Source: Streptomyces sp. R302 | Lineage (GTDB): Bacteria > Actinomycetota > Actinomycetes > Streptomycetales > Streptomycetaceae | Assembly: GCF_012927245.1 (NCBI RefSeq) | Contig: NZ_JABBGE010000005.1 | Location: 372,001 to 436,000 of the forward strand | Direction of reading: 5' to 3' | DNA length: 64,000 nucleotides | Shown: positions 1-7,700 of the stretch, one piece after another | How the letters are laid out: every line of letters starts with the position of its first letter | Position numbering within the stretch: the stretch's first letter is position 1 | Notes under the pieces: generated by a model | Told to the model about the DNA's origin: nothing | The model's input: only the letters and a program-made list of their open reading frames with translations | Databases searched by the model: none | Translations under genes and position numbers: made by a program

Positions 1-52
1 GGCGCGTACCGGCGCTTCGCGGCTGGAGGGCGGCGCTGACGGCCATGCGAAG

Positions 53-77
53 GCCCGCCCCGAAGCCGGGGGCGGGC
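53..77 (+). terminator. stem-loop, possible terminator of a gene left of the window
   Basis: A perfect 9-bp GC-only stem (positions 53-61 and 69-77) closes a 7-nt loop. It has no T-run, as is common for actinobacterial terminators. Frame 1 is open from base 1 to a TGA at 37-39, so the last dozen codons of a rightward gene may precede it; that is too little to name. I see no gene between here and 286. Confidence 0.4.
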
Positions 78-223
78 GGGGGTATGCCGTCGGGCGACCT
101 GTCGCCGACCGGAACGGGCTCCCTCTTGGCCGGCCCCGCGCGTCGCCGGCGTCTCCGTTCCGGGGCCCGCACTCCAGTACGCGCAGGGTCGCGACACGCG
201 TGCGTATGCCCCGCTGGGAGTTG

Positions 224-236
224 CGACACTGTTGGC
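224..236 (+). repeat. left arm of a 13-bp inverted repeat (partner 2967-2979)
   Basis: CGACACTGTTGGC at 224-236 recurs exactly as its reverse complement at 2967-2979. The two arms enclose the phosphotransferase gene and the decayed IS1182-type transposase. They may be terminal repeats of one element with a passenger gene, or two ends of related IS copies. Confidence 0.45.
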
Positions 237-285
237 AAACTCGGTTCCCGGGATGCGTTGGCTGGGGGGCGGATAGTCTGCCTGC

Positions 286-1269
286 ATGGTTTCGGGTGAG
301 GGGGCCGAGGGCAGCGGCGCGGATCTTGGCGGTCAAGGCTGGGGTGCCACGCGCTCCTGGGTGGAGAAGGGGCTGTCCGAGGCGGAGCACATCGAAAATG
401 TTGTGCGCCTGCGGGGCGGCTGGACGTCGGAGATGCGCCGCCTTGACCTCCGTGGTCCAGGTGGTCGGCGCTCACTTGTCCTTCGGTCCTTCGTCAAGCC
501 CTTCTTCGTTCGGCACGCGGCGGGTTTGCTGACCCGTGAGGCGACTGTCCTGCGCCTCCTCGGCGACACGGACGTGCCTGCGGCCACGCTCGTGGCGGTG
601 GATGCGACGGCGCAGTACTGCGATCACCCCTCCTTGCTGATGTCCCTGCTGCCGGGGACCGTGCGCCTGGACGACCAGGGTGCCGATGACCGCGCTGAAC
701 TGCTGGCCCAGCAACTGGTGCGGATCCATCAGCTGGCGGTGACCGCGCAACAACGGCCTCGCACCTACCAGGCCTGGGCCGCCCCCGAGCGAGTGACTCT
801 GCCCGCGGCGACCGAGCGGCCCGAGCTCTGGCAGCGGGCTGCCGACGTCATCCGCCAGGAGCCCCCGGCCTATCAGGGTTGCTTCCTGCATCGGGACTTC
901 CATCCCGGCAACGTCCTCTTCACGGGTACCGATGATGACCTTCAGATCAGTGGGGTCGTTGACTGGGTGGAGACTTCCTGGGGGCCGGCCGACTTGGACG
1001 TGGCTCATTGCTCGACGGCCCTCGCTCTGCTGCACGGGATTCCCGTCGGTATGCGTTTTGCCGATCGCTACGTCGCCGCGGGCGGAACCTTGGCTGAAGA
1101 CGGCACTGCCCATCTCTACTGGCGGCTGCTGGACGCGTTGGGATTCGCTCCGGACGCGGAGAAGGTCGCTGTCCCCTGGCGTGAACTGGGCCGCGTCGAT
1201 CTGACAGCCGGTGTACTGACTCAAAGGCTGGAGGGATACATTGAATCCCTTTTCAGTCGCTATGCCTGA
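286..1269 (+). CDS. aminoglycoside phosphotransferase (APH) family protein
   Basis: This 327-aa cytoplasmic protein has the small-molecule kinase fold of the APH/choline-kinase superfamily. The catalytic Brenner-type motif HRDFHPGN lies at about residues 202-209. The metal-binding aspartate follows in VVDWVE at about 224-229, with the usual downstream GPADLDVAH segment. The first 30 residues are Gly/Ser-rich and unconserved in look, so a later start is possible, but no better ribosome site is visible. The substrate cannot be told from sequence: members act on aminoglycosides, macrolides, sugars, amino acids or peptides. It sits alone, followed by transposase debris, and both lie inside a 13-bp inverted repeat, so it may be a passenger gene. 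Confidence 0.8.
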   Translation: MVSGEGAEGSGADLGGQGWGATRSWVEKGLSEAEHIENVVRLRGGWTSEMRRLDLRGPGGRRSLVLRSFVKPFFVRHAAGLLTREATVLRLLGDTDVPAATLVAVDATAQYCDHPSLLMSLLPGTVRLDDQGADDRAELLAQQLVRIHQLAVTAQQRPRTYQAWAAPERVTLPAATERPELWQRAADVIRQEPPAYQGCFLHRDFHPGNVLFTGTDDDLQISGVVDWVETSWGPADLDVAHCSTALALLHGIPVGMRFADRYVAAGGTLAEDGTAHLYWRLLDALGFAPDAEKVAVPWRELGRVDLTAGVLTQRLEGYIESLFSRYA

Positions 1270-1292
1270 ACCGTCATCGCTGGGGCGAACGC

Positions 1293-2886
1293 CTACGAGC
1301 AGGAGTCCTGCGCAGTGGGCCGGAGGGCTGCCAGGTGAGAAGCGCGCTTCCTGGCTCGCGGGGTGTTGGTCCACCAGGAGTTGAGGCGGTGGAAGTTCAT
1401 CGCGGTGGCGGTGAGTTGGTGTCGCAGTCGGGCTTTGGCCGGACCGTGGTAGCGGCATCGCCGCAGGCCGAAGGCTCGAACGCCTTGGGAGATCGTGCCT
1501 TCGACACCGGCTCGGTGCACGTCCTCTTCCTTCCACTCCTGGGGCTCTTCCTGGGCCCGCGCCTGCTGAATCGCCTCATACTCAGCTTGCGGCCGGATAG
1601 TGATCCGACGGCCCATGTCCCCCTTGCTGTTGGAGCGGGTGCACTGTTCTCGGATCTTGCAGGGACGACAGGCAGCCGTCGGGAACCGTGCCCGGACCAC
1701 GGCTGCTGCCCTTCCTGAGAGCGGTCCTCAACCCAACGGCTGCTGGTCGCACCGTTGGGGCAGGTCACCTGCCGGCTCTCCCCGTCGATGGCGAAGTCCG
1801 CCTGGGAGAGGCCGCTGTCCTTGGTCTGTCAGTTCGTGGACGCGAGGATCGGGTCCACCAGGTTGACTTCGTGATTCCTGCGGGCGGTGACCGCCTCCCT
1901 GGCGGTGGCGTAGCCCGCGTCGACCAGGTGGCGGTCCGGCAGGAGGTCGCGCTTGGCTAGGTGGGCGTGGATCGGGGCGACCAGGCGCACGTCCTGGACG
2001 GGGGAGTCGGTGGTTGCGACGTGTGTGATCAGGTTCGGGCTGTCCGGCCCACAGGTTTCGGTGAGGTGGACCTTGTAGCCGTCCCAGAAGATGCCGCGTT
2101 TCACGCTGCCGCGCGCGTCGGTGTCGTACGGCGTGACCAGCCGCTCCGCGCCCGCCGGGCGGTCCTTGAGGTCCTGGCGACGGGCCTGCCCGTTGTCGAC
2201 GAAGTACTGCTGGATCCACAATCCGCCGCAGGATCTGAATCCGAGGAAGCAGCGGCAGGGACGGAGGGGCATCCGGGGCCGTTAGGGCCCCAAGCAGGCT
2301 CAACCCGTCAGCACCGATCTGCTCGATCTGCTCGGTCTGCTCGATCAGCTCGATCAGCTCGGCCTGCTTGGCCTTCCCCTTGGGCAGCCGCGTGCCCTCG
2401 AACCGGATCGCGTACCGGTCGAACCACTCAGACGGAACCCAGCCAGCCACTCCGGCTCGTGGACGGCCGCGGTGTTCAGCACGGCTCGCAGGGTCTCACC
2501 GAGCCGCACCAGCCCGTGATCTGCCGGGCGGGGGACAGCGCGATCGTCGAGTCCGTGCGTGCACGGCCACCGGCCTTGAGCAGGCCATGCTCCGCAGCGG
2601 CTTCAAGGACACGGTCCAGGAGCTGAATACCGGCGTCTCCGGCAATCAGCCAGTCCCTGAACTCGGTGAGTACCGAGTGATCGAACCCCGGATCGGCCGG
2701 CTCCAGCCCCAGCAGGTACTTTCAGTCCAGCCGCCCGCGCACCGCGTCTGCGGCCTGCCGGTCCGAGAGTCCCTTGGCGAACTGCATGACCGACACCAGT
2801 GCCAGCCTGCCCTTCGGGAACGCAGCCCGTGCCACCCGGGCTGTCTCCTCCGGAACCCCGTCGATCTTCCTGGCGTGCAAAGACAT
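1293..2886 (-). pseudogene. decayed IS1182-family transposase
   Basis: Pieces of one DDE transposase of the IS1182 type appear in order across three frames on the minus strand. The N-terminus begins at 2886 (MSLHARKIDGVPEETARVAR) and runs to SDRQAADAVRGRLD. A short internal segment after AAFPKG that is usual in the family seems to be missing. A TGA at 2722-2724 stands where the family has Trp before KYLLG. The middle part (EWFDRYAIRFEGTRLPKGKA) lies near 2370-2430. After a frameshift the catalytic-core-like section (GIFWDGYKVHLTET) lies near 2070-2110, and the C-terminal part (CRPCKIREQCTRS) near 1630. At least three frameshifts and one stop codon mean it cannot make transposase. Confidence 0.9.
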
Positions 2887-2966
2887 CGGCCCTCCCCAAG
2901 CGCAACGTCGGCCCTCATGGCCACAACGGGTCGTGAAGGCCGACGTCACGTTCAGCCCCAGGATTC

Positions 2967-2979
2967 GCCAACAGTGTCG
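2967..2979 (-). repeat. right arm of a 13-bp inverted repeat (partner 224-236)
   Basis: GCCAACAGTGTCG is the exact reverse complement of 224-236. It lies about 80 bp upstream of the transposase start, where a right terminal repeat of the element would be expected. Confidence 0.45.
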
Positions 2980-3004
2980 GAGTCGCCGGCGGAGGCGTGT
3001 CGGG

Positions 3005-3310
3005 TCACCAGGAGGACTTGGTCACTCCGGGGAGGTGGCCCGCGTGGGCCTGCTGGCGGGTTCGGACGCGGGAGAGGCCGAACTTGCGGAGGTAGCCGCG
3101 GGGGCGGCCGTCGACGCTGTCGCGGTTGCGTACGCGGGTGGCGCTGGCGTCGCGCGGCTGTCGGCGGAGTTCGGCCTGGGCCGCGTCGCGTTCGGCGGGG
3201 GTCGACGCCGGGCGGCGGATGATCTCCTTCAGCTCGGCCCGCCGGGCGGCGTACCGCTCGACGACCGCCTTGCGCCGCTCGTTCCGCGCGATCTTGCTCT
3301 TCTTCGCCAT
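3005..3310 (-). CDS. rpsN: 30S ribosomal protein S14, zinc-independent paralogue
   Basis: This 101-aa protein is the long type of S14. It starts MAKKSKIARN and ends in a stretch rich in Arg (DGRPRGYLRKFGLSRVRTRQ), as in other long S14 proteins. It has no cysteine, so it lacks the two CxxC knuckles of the zinc form and can replace that form in the small subunit when zinc is scarce. Its ATG at 3308-3310 overlaps the TGA of rpmB by one base, so the two are translationally coupled. The pair reads away from the Zur-box-like site at 3586-3600. Known biology: Streptomyces Zur represses such alternative ribosomal genes when zinc is sufficient. Confidence 0.95.
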   Translation of the reverse strand: MAKKSKIARNERRKAVVERYAARRAELKEIIRRPASTPAERDAAQAELRRQPRDASATRVRNRDSVDGRPRGYLRKFGLSRVRTRQQAHAGHLPGVTKSSW

Positions 3311-3546
3311 CAGACCTTCCCGCCTCGTGCGCGGATGCGGGCCACGGCGGCCTCGATGCCGATCGCGTCCACCGTCTTGATCGCCTTGGTGCTCAGCGTG
3401 AGGCGGACGTGCCGTCCCTCGCTGGGCAGCCAGTAGCGCTTGCGCTGGATGTTGGGGTCGAAGCGGCGCGAAGTGCGCCGGTGGGAGTGGGAGATGGTGT
3501 TGCCGAAACCGGGCTTCGCGCCGGTCAGCTGGCAGTGGGCCGACAT
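3310..3546 (-). CDS. rpmB: 50S ribosomal protein L28, zinc-independent paralogue
   Basis: This 78-aa L28 begins MSAHCQLTGAKPGFGNTISH. It shows the family pattern of a basic SHRRTSRRFDPNIQRKRY segment followed by LTLSTKAIKTVDAIGIEAAV. The N-terminal CQ cysteine is its only one, so it cannot form the four-cysteine zinc site of zinc-binding L28. It is the first gene of the leftward pair with rpsN. The start is set by family length and by the initial Met-Ser; the in-frame upstream extension has no L28 character. The promoter should overlap the Zur-box-like site 40 bp upstream. Confidence 0.95.
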   Translation of the reverse strand: MSAHCQLTGAKPGFGNTISHSHRRTSRRFDPNIQRKRYWLPSEGRHVRLTLSTKAIKTVDAIGIEAAVARIRARGGKV

Positions 3547-3585
3547 GGATGTCGCCGCCTTTCTCCGAAGAGGGCTGGTTGGAAA

Positions 3586-3600
3586 TGAAAATCGTTCCCA
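3586..3600. promoter_or_regulatory. Zur box between divergent ribosomal-protein operons
   Basis: TGAAAATCGTTCCCA fits the AT-rich Streptomyces Zur consensus (TGAAAATGATTTTCA) at most positions, especially in the left half. It lies between rpmB (start 3546) and rpmG (start 3613), in an AT-rich island that stands out from the GC-rich surroundings. A -10-like TATACT follows at 3601-3606, 7 bp before the rpmG ATG. Binding there could repress both directions when zinc is plentiful. Confidence 0.75.
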
Positions 3601-3612
3601 TATACTAGCCCC

Positions 3613-3777
3613 ATGGCACGCAACGAGATCCGCCCGATCATCAAGCTCCGCTCCACCGCGGGCACCGGCTTCACCTACGTCACCCGCAAGAACCGCCGGA
3701 ACGACCCCGACCGGCTCGTCCTGCGCAAGTACGACCCCGTGGCCCGGCGGCACGTCGACTTCCGTGAGGACCGTTGA
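3613..3777 (+). CDS. rpmG: 50S ribosomal protein L33, zinc-independent paralogue
   Basis: This 54-aa L33 begins MARNEIRPIIKLRSTAGTGF and ends RRHVDFREDR. Both the length and the TYVTRKNRRNDPDRLVLRKYDP core are typical. It contains no cysteine, so both CxxC pairs of the zinc form are absent. It is the first gene of the rightward operon and starts only 13 bp after the Zur-box-like site. The -10-like TATACT ends 6 bp before the ATG, so the transcript may be leaderless or nearly so. Confidence 0.95.
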   Translation: MARNEIRPIIKLRSTAGTGFTYVTRKNRRNDPDRLVLRKYDPVARRHVDFREDR

Positions 3778-3849
3778 CCCCGACCCCGTATTGATCTCTC
3801 GCCCTCACCCCACCCCCACCCCCGCCCCCATCCCCGAAAGGTTTCTGCC

Positions 3850-4098
3850 GTGAAGCCCGGAATCCACCCCGCCTACGGTCCCGTCGTCTTCCGCGACTCC
3901 GCCTCCGGCACCGCGTTCCTCACCCGGTCGACGATGACCAGCGACAAGACGGTCGAGTGGGAGGACGGCAACGTCTACCCGCTCGTCGACGTCGAGATCT
4001 CCTCCGCGAGCCACCCCTTCTACACCGGGACCGCCCGCGTCCTCGACACCGCCGGCCGCGTCGAGCGCTTCGAGCGACGCTACGGAAGCCGCCGATGA
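3850..4098 (+). CDS. rpmE2: 50S ribosomal protein L31 type B
   Basis: This 82-aa L31 is of the zinc-free B type. It begins MKPGIHPAYGPVVFRDSASG, carries the HPFYTGTARVLDTAGRVERF segment, and has no cysteine. A GAAAGG ribosome site lies 8 bp before the ATG. The 72-bp gap after rpmG is C-rich. The stop codon overlaps the ATG of the next gene (ATGA), which couples the ribosomal protein to the COG0523 protein. In B. subtilis the equivalent protein displaces zinc-bearing L31 and frees zinc. Confidence 0.95.
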   Translation: MKPGIHPAYGPVVFRDSASGTAFLTRSTMTSDKTVEWEDGNVYPLVDVEISSASHPFYTGTARVLDTAGRVERFERRYGSRR

Positions 4099-5285
4099 GC
4101 GCGGGACGTATGGGGCAGACGGGGAACCCGGGGGAGCCGGGTCTCGGACTGGCCGTCGTGGTCGTCGCCGGGCTCCATTCGGAGGCCCGGCGGGAGGTCG
4201 TCGACCGGCTCCTGCGGACCGTCCCCGGGAGCGTCGCGCTCCACCACGACCTCTCCGACGCTCCCGGCGGGACCGTCCTCCGGCTCGTCCGGGCCGCCAC
4301 CGGCACCCTGTCCCGGGACGAGACGCCGCTCGTCGACGACTGCGCCTGCTGTGCGCTGCGCGAGGACCTGGTCCCCGAGCTGGAGCGGCTTGCGGACGGC
4401 GGGCTGACCCGGCTCGCCGTCGTGGAACTGTGGGACTCCGTGGAACCGAAGGCCATGGCGGAGGTCATCGCCGCACACGGCCGCGACCGGCTCAGCCTCA
4501 CCGGCGTCATCACCGCCGTGGACCCGGCGCTCGTCCTGCCGTACCTCGGCAACGGCGACGACCTCGCCGAAGCCGGCCTCGCGGCGGCGCCCACGGACCG
4601 GCGGACCGTCGCCGACACCTGGGCGCGGCAGCTGGAGTACGCCCCCGTCCTCGCCGTCGTCGACAACGACGAAGCCGACGACGAGGACCGCGCCCTGCTC
4701 GCCCAGCTGCACCCCACCGCCCGTCAGGTGCCGGCCGCCTCCGCGGAGCTGGCCCGGGCAGCGTTCGCGGGCTTCGACGTCGAGGCCGCCGCGGCCGCCC
4801 AGCACCCCGCGTGCGCGCTCCTTCCGCAGGAAGCCGACGAGGCCGGCGTCACCACGCTCGTCTGGCACCGGCGCAGGCCGTTCCACCCCGAGCGCCTCTA
4901 CCAGGCCCTGGAGGACCTGTGCTGCGCCGCCGCGCGCAGCCGCGGCCGGTTCTGGCTCGCCGACCGCCCCGACACCCTGCTCGCCTGGGACGCGGCAGGC
5001 GGCGCGCTCTGCGTCGAGAACGCCGGCCCCTGGCTGGCGTCCCTGCCCGACGCGGCCTGGGAGCTGATCCCTCCCATCCGCCAGGCGGCGGCCGCGCTCG
5101 ACTGGCACCCGGAACACGGCGACTGCTGCCAGCACCTGGTCTTCACCTCACCCGGACTCGACCGGGACGGAGTCGAGCAGCTCCTCGAATCCTGTCTGCT
5201 GACGGACGCCGAGTACGCGGCCGGGCCCGACGCCTGGAAGCACCTGCCCGCAGCGTTCGACTCCCTCCTCGACACCGCCGCCTGA
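4095..5285 (+). CDS. CobW/COG0523-type protein of the Zur regulon, with degenerate P-loop
   Basis: This 396-aa protein belongs to the CobW/COG0523 group of metal-linked G3E GTPases. The metal motif of the family, CxCC, is present as CACC at about residues 80-83. The C-terminal CobW_C-type region (HPERLYQALEDL ... GRFWLADRPD) is clear. The P-loop, normally GxxGxGKT, reads VAGLHSEARREVV here, so the catalytic Lys and Thr/Ser are missing. It may bind nucleotide weakly or work without GTP hydrolysis. The start is the ATG that overlaps the rpmE2 stop. Its place between alternative ribosomal genes implies a role in zinc allocation during shortage. The exact client is not known. Confidence 0.85.
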   Translation: MSAGRMGQTGNPGEPGLGLAVVVVAGLHSEARREVVDRLLRTVPGSVALHHDLSDAPGGTVLRLVRAATGTLSRDETPLVDDCACCALREDLVPELERLADGGLTRLAVVELWDSVEPKAMAEVIAAHGRDRLSLTGVITAVDPALVLPYLGNGDDLAEAGLAAAPTDRRTVADTWARQLEYAPVLAVVDNDEADDEDRALLAQLHPTARQVPAASAELARAAFAGFDVEAAAAAQHPACALLPQEADEAGVTTLVWHRRRPFHPERLYQALEDLCCAAARSRGRFWLADRPDTLLAWDAAGGALCVENAGPWLASLPDAAWELIPPIRQAAAALDWHPEHGDCCQHLVFTSPGLDRDGVEQLLESCLLTDAEYAAGPDAWKHLPAAFDSLLDTAA

Positions 5286-5341
5286 CCACCGCCGCCTGAC
5301 CACCACCCCCCAGAGACCTTCGACACCCAGGAGACGCCGTC

Positions 5342-5578
5342 ATGGCTCGACGCCAGGAACCCCGCAAGCCCGTGAAGTCCCGCCCCAACCCGCTCGACGC
5401 GGCGGGGATCACGTACATCGACTACAAGGACACCGATCTGCTGCGCAGGTTCCTCTCCGACCGGGGCAAGATCCGCAGCCGCCGCGTCACCCGCGTGACC
5501 GCCCAGCAGCAGCGCGCCCTCGCCACCGCCGTCAAGAACGCCCGGGAGATGGCGCTGCTGCCGTACTCCAGCCGCTGA
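5342..5578 (+). CDS. rpsR: 30S ribosomal protein S18, zinc-independent paralogue
   Basis: This 78-aa S18 has the family core ITYIDYKDTDLLRRFLSDRG followed by KIRSRRVTRVTAQQQRALATAVKNAREMALLPY. It has no cysteine. It closes the rightward alternative-ribosome operon, 56 bp after the COG0523 gene, with an AGGAGA ribosome site before the ATG. A second copy of rpsR elsewhere in the genome is expected, since this cluster normally holds paralogues. Confidence 0.95.
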   Translation: MARRQEPRKPVKSRPNPLDAAGITYIDYKDTDLLRRFLSDRGKIRSRRVTRVTAQQQRALATAVKNAREMALLPYSSR

Positions 5579-5592
5579 CGCCGCCCGGCCGG

Positions 5593-6238
5593 ATGATGCC
5601 GATCGCGACGCCGCACCGGGAGCTCGTGTTCCGGGAGCACCAGGGGGTGCCCCAGGCGGGGGTGCTGGGCCCGGAGGCGAAGGCCTCCCTCGCGCCCCGG
5701 AGGCGAAGGCCTCCCTCGCGCCCGTCACGGGAGAGGCCGTCTTCTTCGGGATCAGCTTCGCGCTCGGCACGTCGATGCCGCACATCCCGGTGAGCGCCCT
5801 GGTCGGCGGCGGCGCGGCGATCCCCGGCGTGACACGGCGTTCGCTGTGGCTGAAGGGTTCGGCGTGGCACGTCCCGACCACGACAACGCCGAGGCGTTCG
5901 TACGGAGGATGCTCCGTGAGGGCATCGCGGACCTCGCCCCGGTCGTCACCGCGACGCTCGGCGGCACCGGCCGCCCGGACGTCACGGAGCGCACCCCGCA
6001 GCGGCGCTTCGTCGCGGCGACGGGCCTGACCCAGGGCGCCATCCGGCAGATCCACCGGGCCCGCCAGGCGGCGGTGCTCATCCAGGAAGGTGTACCGGCG
6101 CAGGAGGTCGTGCACCGGCTGGGCCACTTCGACCAGCCGCACCTGGCACGATCCCTGAAACGTTACGTGGGGCGCGCCGCCACCCGGCTCGCGACGCCGG
6201 ACACGGCGTTGCCGCTGTCGCTTCCGTACAACACCTGA
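5593..6238 (+). pseudogene. broken AraC-family regulator
   Basis: The parts of one AraC-type regulator lie in order in three frames. MMPIATPHRELVFREHQGVP is near 5593-5652. TGEAVFFGISFALGTSMPHI through IPGVTRRSLWLKGSAWHVP is at about 5728-5872. DHDNAEAFVRRML and the helix-turn-helix half (LGHFDQPHLARSLKRYVGR) follow to 6238. Two lesions explain the frame changes: a 26-bp tandem duplication at 5671-5722 and a one-base loss near 5873. The DNA-binding half alone remains open from an ATG at 5846 (130 aa) and could be expressed as a fragment. Sequencing error could account for the one-base loss but hardly for the duplication. Confidence 0.75.
5671..5722 (+). repeat. 26-bp perfect tandem duplication
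   Basis: The 26-mer starting CCGGAGGCGAAGGCCTCCCT occupies 5671-5696 and again 5697-5722. The unit holds a short inverted repeat (GGAGGC/GCCTCC). Because 26 is not a multiple of three, the duplication shifts the frame of the surrounding AraC-type gene. Confidence 0.9.
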
Positions 6239-6275
6239 CCCCGCGCGCCGACCTACTGTTCCTCACGTAGCCGAC

Positions 6276-6304
6276 GGGTTCTCGGCCGGACCGGCCGAGA
6301 ACCC
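6276..6304. terminator. perfect palindromic stem-loop
   Basis: GGGTTCTCGGCCGG and its exact complement flank a single A, giving a near-continuous 14-bp stem. It lies between the broken AraC gene and the RibD-type gene and is best read as a terminator of the former. It ends 31 bp before the next ATG. Confidence 0.7.
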
Positions 6305-6335
6305 GCGGACGGAGCGTTCCCGACGTGGAGGAATC

Positions 6336-6890
6336 ATGCGCAAGGTCGTCTCGGGTCTGTTCGTCTCGCTCGACGGAGCCGTCCAGTCGCCCGACCAGTG
6401 GCAGTTCGAGTTCGACGAGGAGATGGGCGCGGCACTGGCCCGCACGCTGGAGACGGCCGACACGATCCTGCTGGGCGGCGTCACGTTCACCGAATGGGCC
6501 GGGTACTGGCCGACGGTGACCAGTGGCGAGGACGCGGGCTTCGCCACGTGGATCAACGAGTCCCCCAAGTACGTCGTCTCCTCGACGCTCGACAGCGTCG
6601 ACGACTGGGCGAACAGCACCCTGATCAAGGGCGACCTGACGACCGCCGTGAACGAGCTCAAGGCGGGCGAGGGCAAGGACATCACCGTCGCCGGCAGCCC
6701 CACCCTGGTCCGCTCCCTGCTGGAACTGGACCTGCTGGACGAACTCGTCCTGCTGATCCACCCGGTCGTCGCCGGTGAGGGCCGCCGGAAGCTGTTCACC
6801 GACGACACCCCCATGAAGCGGCTCCAGCTGGTCAGCGCCCAGCCGACCAGCAGCGGAGTGATCATCGCGACCTACCGTCCGGCGCGCTGA
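6336..6890 (+). CDS. dihydrofolate-reductase/RibD C-terminal domain family reductase
   Basis: This 184-aa single-domain protein is of the DHFR-like RibD_C family of NAD(P)H reductases. It opens with VVSGLFVSLDGAVQSPDQW, which holds the SLDG element of the family. It has ETADTILLGGVTFTEWAGYW near residues 45-65 and AGSPTLVRSLLELDLLDELV with IHPVVAGEGRRKLF in the C-terminal half. Many such stand-alone proteins occur in Streptomyces and their substrates are unknown. A GTGGAGG ribosome site precedes the ATG. Its last 29 bases overlap the end of the opposite-strand ArsR-type gene, so the two are convergent. Confidence 0.85.
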   Translation: MRKVVSGLFVSLDGAVQSPDQWQFEFDEEMGAALARTLETADTILLGGVTFTEWAGYWPTVTSGEDAGFATWINESPKYVVSSTLDSVDDWANSTLIKGDLTTAVNELKAGEGKDITVAGSPTLVRSLLELDLLDELVLLIHPVVAGEGRRKLFTDDTPMKRLQLVSAQPTSSGVIIATYRPAR

Positions 6891-7635
6891 GCGAGGAAGG
6901 GGCCAGTGCCGCGTCCGGCAGGCGGAGGTGCAGTCGGAGGGCGGCGCGGCCGGCGTCCGTCAGCCTCACCACGCGCGTGTCGCCGGCGTGGATCAGCCAC
7001 GACTCCTCGACGGCGTGCCGGAACACGGCCGCTCCCACACCGCCCGCCAGGTGGAGGCGTTGTTCGCTCCAGTCGACGCACGTGCGGACCTGGGGACGTG
7101 CGGGCGCGGGGCCGGTCGGTTCGTCGGTGATCCCCAGTTCCCTCAGCCAGGAGGCCCCGGCGGCGGTGAGGGCGGGGCCGTAGTCCCAGGAGAGCAGGCC
7201 CTCGGCGGTCATGGCGTCGGTGACCGCGACGGCGAGCGAGCCGGCCAGGTGGTCGAAGCAGACGCGGGCGAAGGCCAGATCCCGGCGGCTCCGGGCCGCG
7301 GTGAGGGAACGTACCGGCGCCCCGCGGTGGGGTGCCCGCGCGGCCAGTGCCTCGATCATCTCCGCGATGCCGGGGTCGGCGAGCCTGACGTAGCGGTGCC
7401 GGCCGCTGCGTTCCTCCGCGAGCAGGCCGCCCGCCACCAGCCGGTTCAGGTGGCTCGTCGCGGTCGAGGCCGCGACGCCCGCGAGGCGGGCCAGTTCGGT
7501 CGCCGTCCAGGCCCGGCCGTCGAGCAGCGCGAGGCAGAAGGCGGCGCGGGTCCGGTCCGCCAGGAGGCCGGCCAGGGCGGCGAGGTCGGGCTCGTAGGCG
7601 CCGGGCCCGTCGGCGTACGCATCGGTGCTGGTCAC
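6862..7635 (-). CDS. ArsR-type winged-helix transcriptional regulator
   Basis: This 257-aa protein has an N-terminal ArsR-like winged helix: LAGLLADRTRAAFCLALLDG, then TATELARLAGVAASTATSHL as the recognition region, then LLAEERSGRHRYVRLADP as the wing. A C-terminal region of about 150 residues follows, of the kind seen in long ArsR-type regulators. No clustered Cys sensor site is present. I prefer the GTG at 7635. The frame stays open to a GTG at 7686, but that would leave 14 bp for two divergent promoters. It is divergent from the flavin reductase gene, which it probably controls. Confidence 0.8.
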   Translation of the reverse strand: MTSTDAYADGPGAYEPDLAALAGLLADRTRAAFCLALLDGRAWTATELARLAGVAASTATSHLNRLVAGGLLAEERSGRHRYVRLADPGIAEMIEALAARAPHRGAPVRSLTAARSRRDLAFARVCFDHLAGSLAVAVTDAMTAEGLLSWDYGPALTAAGASWLRELGITDEPTGPAPARPQVRTCVDWSEQRLHLAGGVGAAVFRHAVEESWLIHAGDTRVVRLTDAGRAALRLHLRLPDAALAPSSLSAPDGRSR

Positions 7636-7658
7636 GCGGCCATTGTCGGCCGCCGTCA

Positions 7659-7676
7659 CTTCGACGCCCGCCGAAG
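7659..7676. promoter_or_regulatory. possible operator in the divergent promoter region
   Basis: CTTCGACGCCCGCCGAAG has 5-bp complementary ends (CTTCG/CGAAG). It lies between the ArsR-type regulator and the flavin reductase, about 25 bp before the latter. A TAGCGT -10-like element at 7688-7693 lies 7 bp before the ATG at 7701, so that transcript may be leaderless. The assignment rests on position and symmetry only. Confidence 0.3.
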
Positions 7677-7700
7677 GGTCACCCACCTAGCGTTCTCCGC

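Noticed and set aside
45..299. Short plus-strand frame before the phosphotransferase gene
   Set aside because: Covers a stem-loop and intergenic DNA; the product is Arg/Pro-rich without pattern.
286..1269. Naming the phosphotransferase an antibiotic resistance gene
   Set aside because: Only the superfamily motifs are visible; substrates in this fold are too varied to claim resistance.
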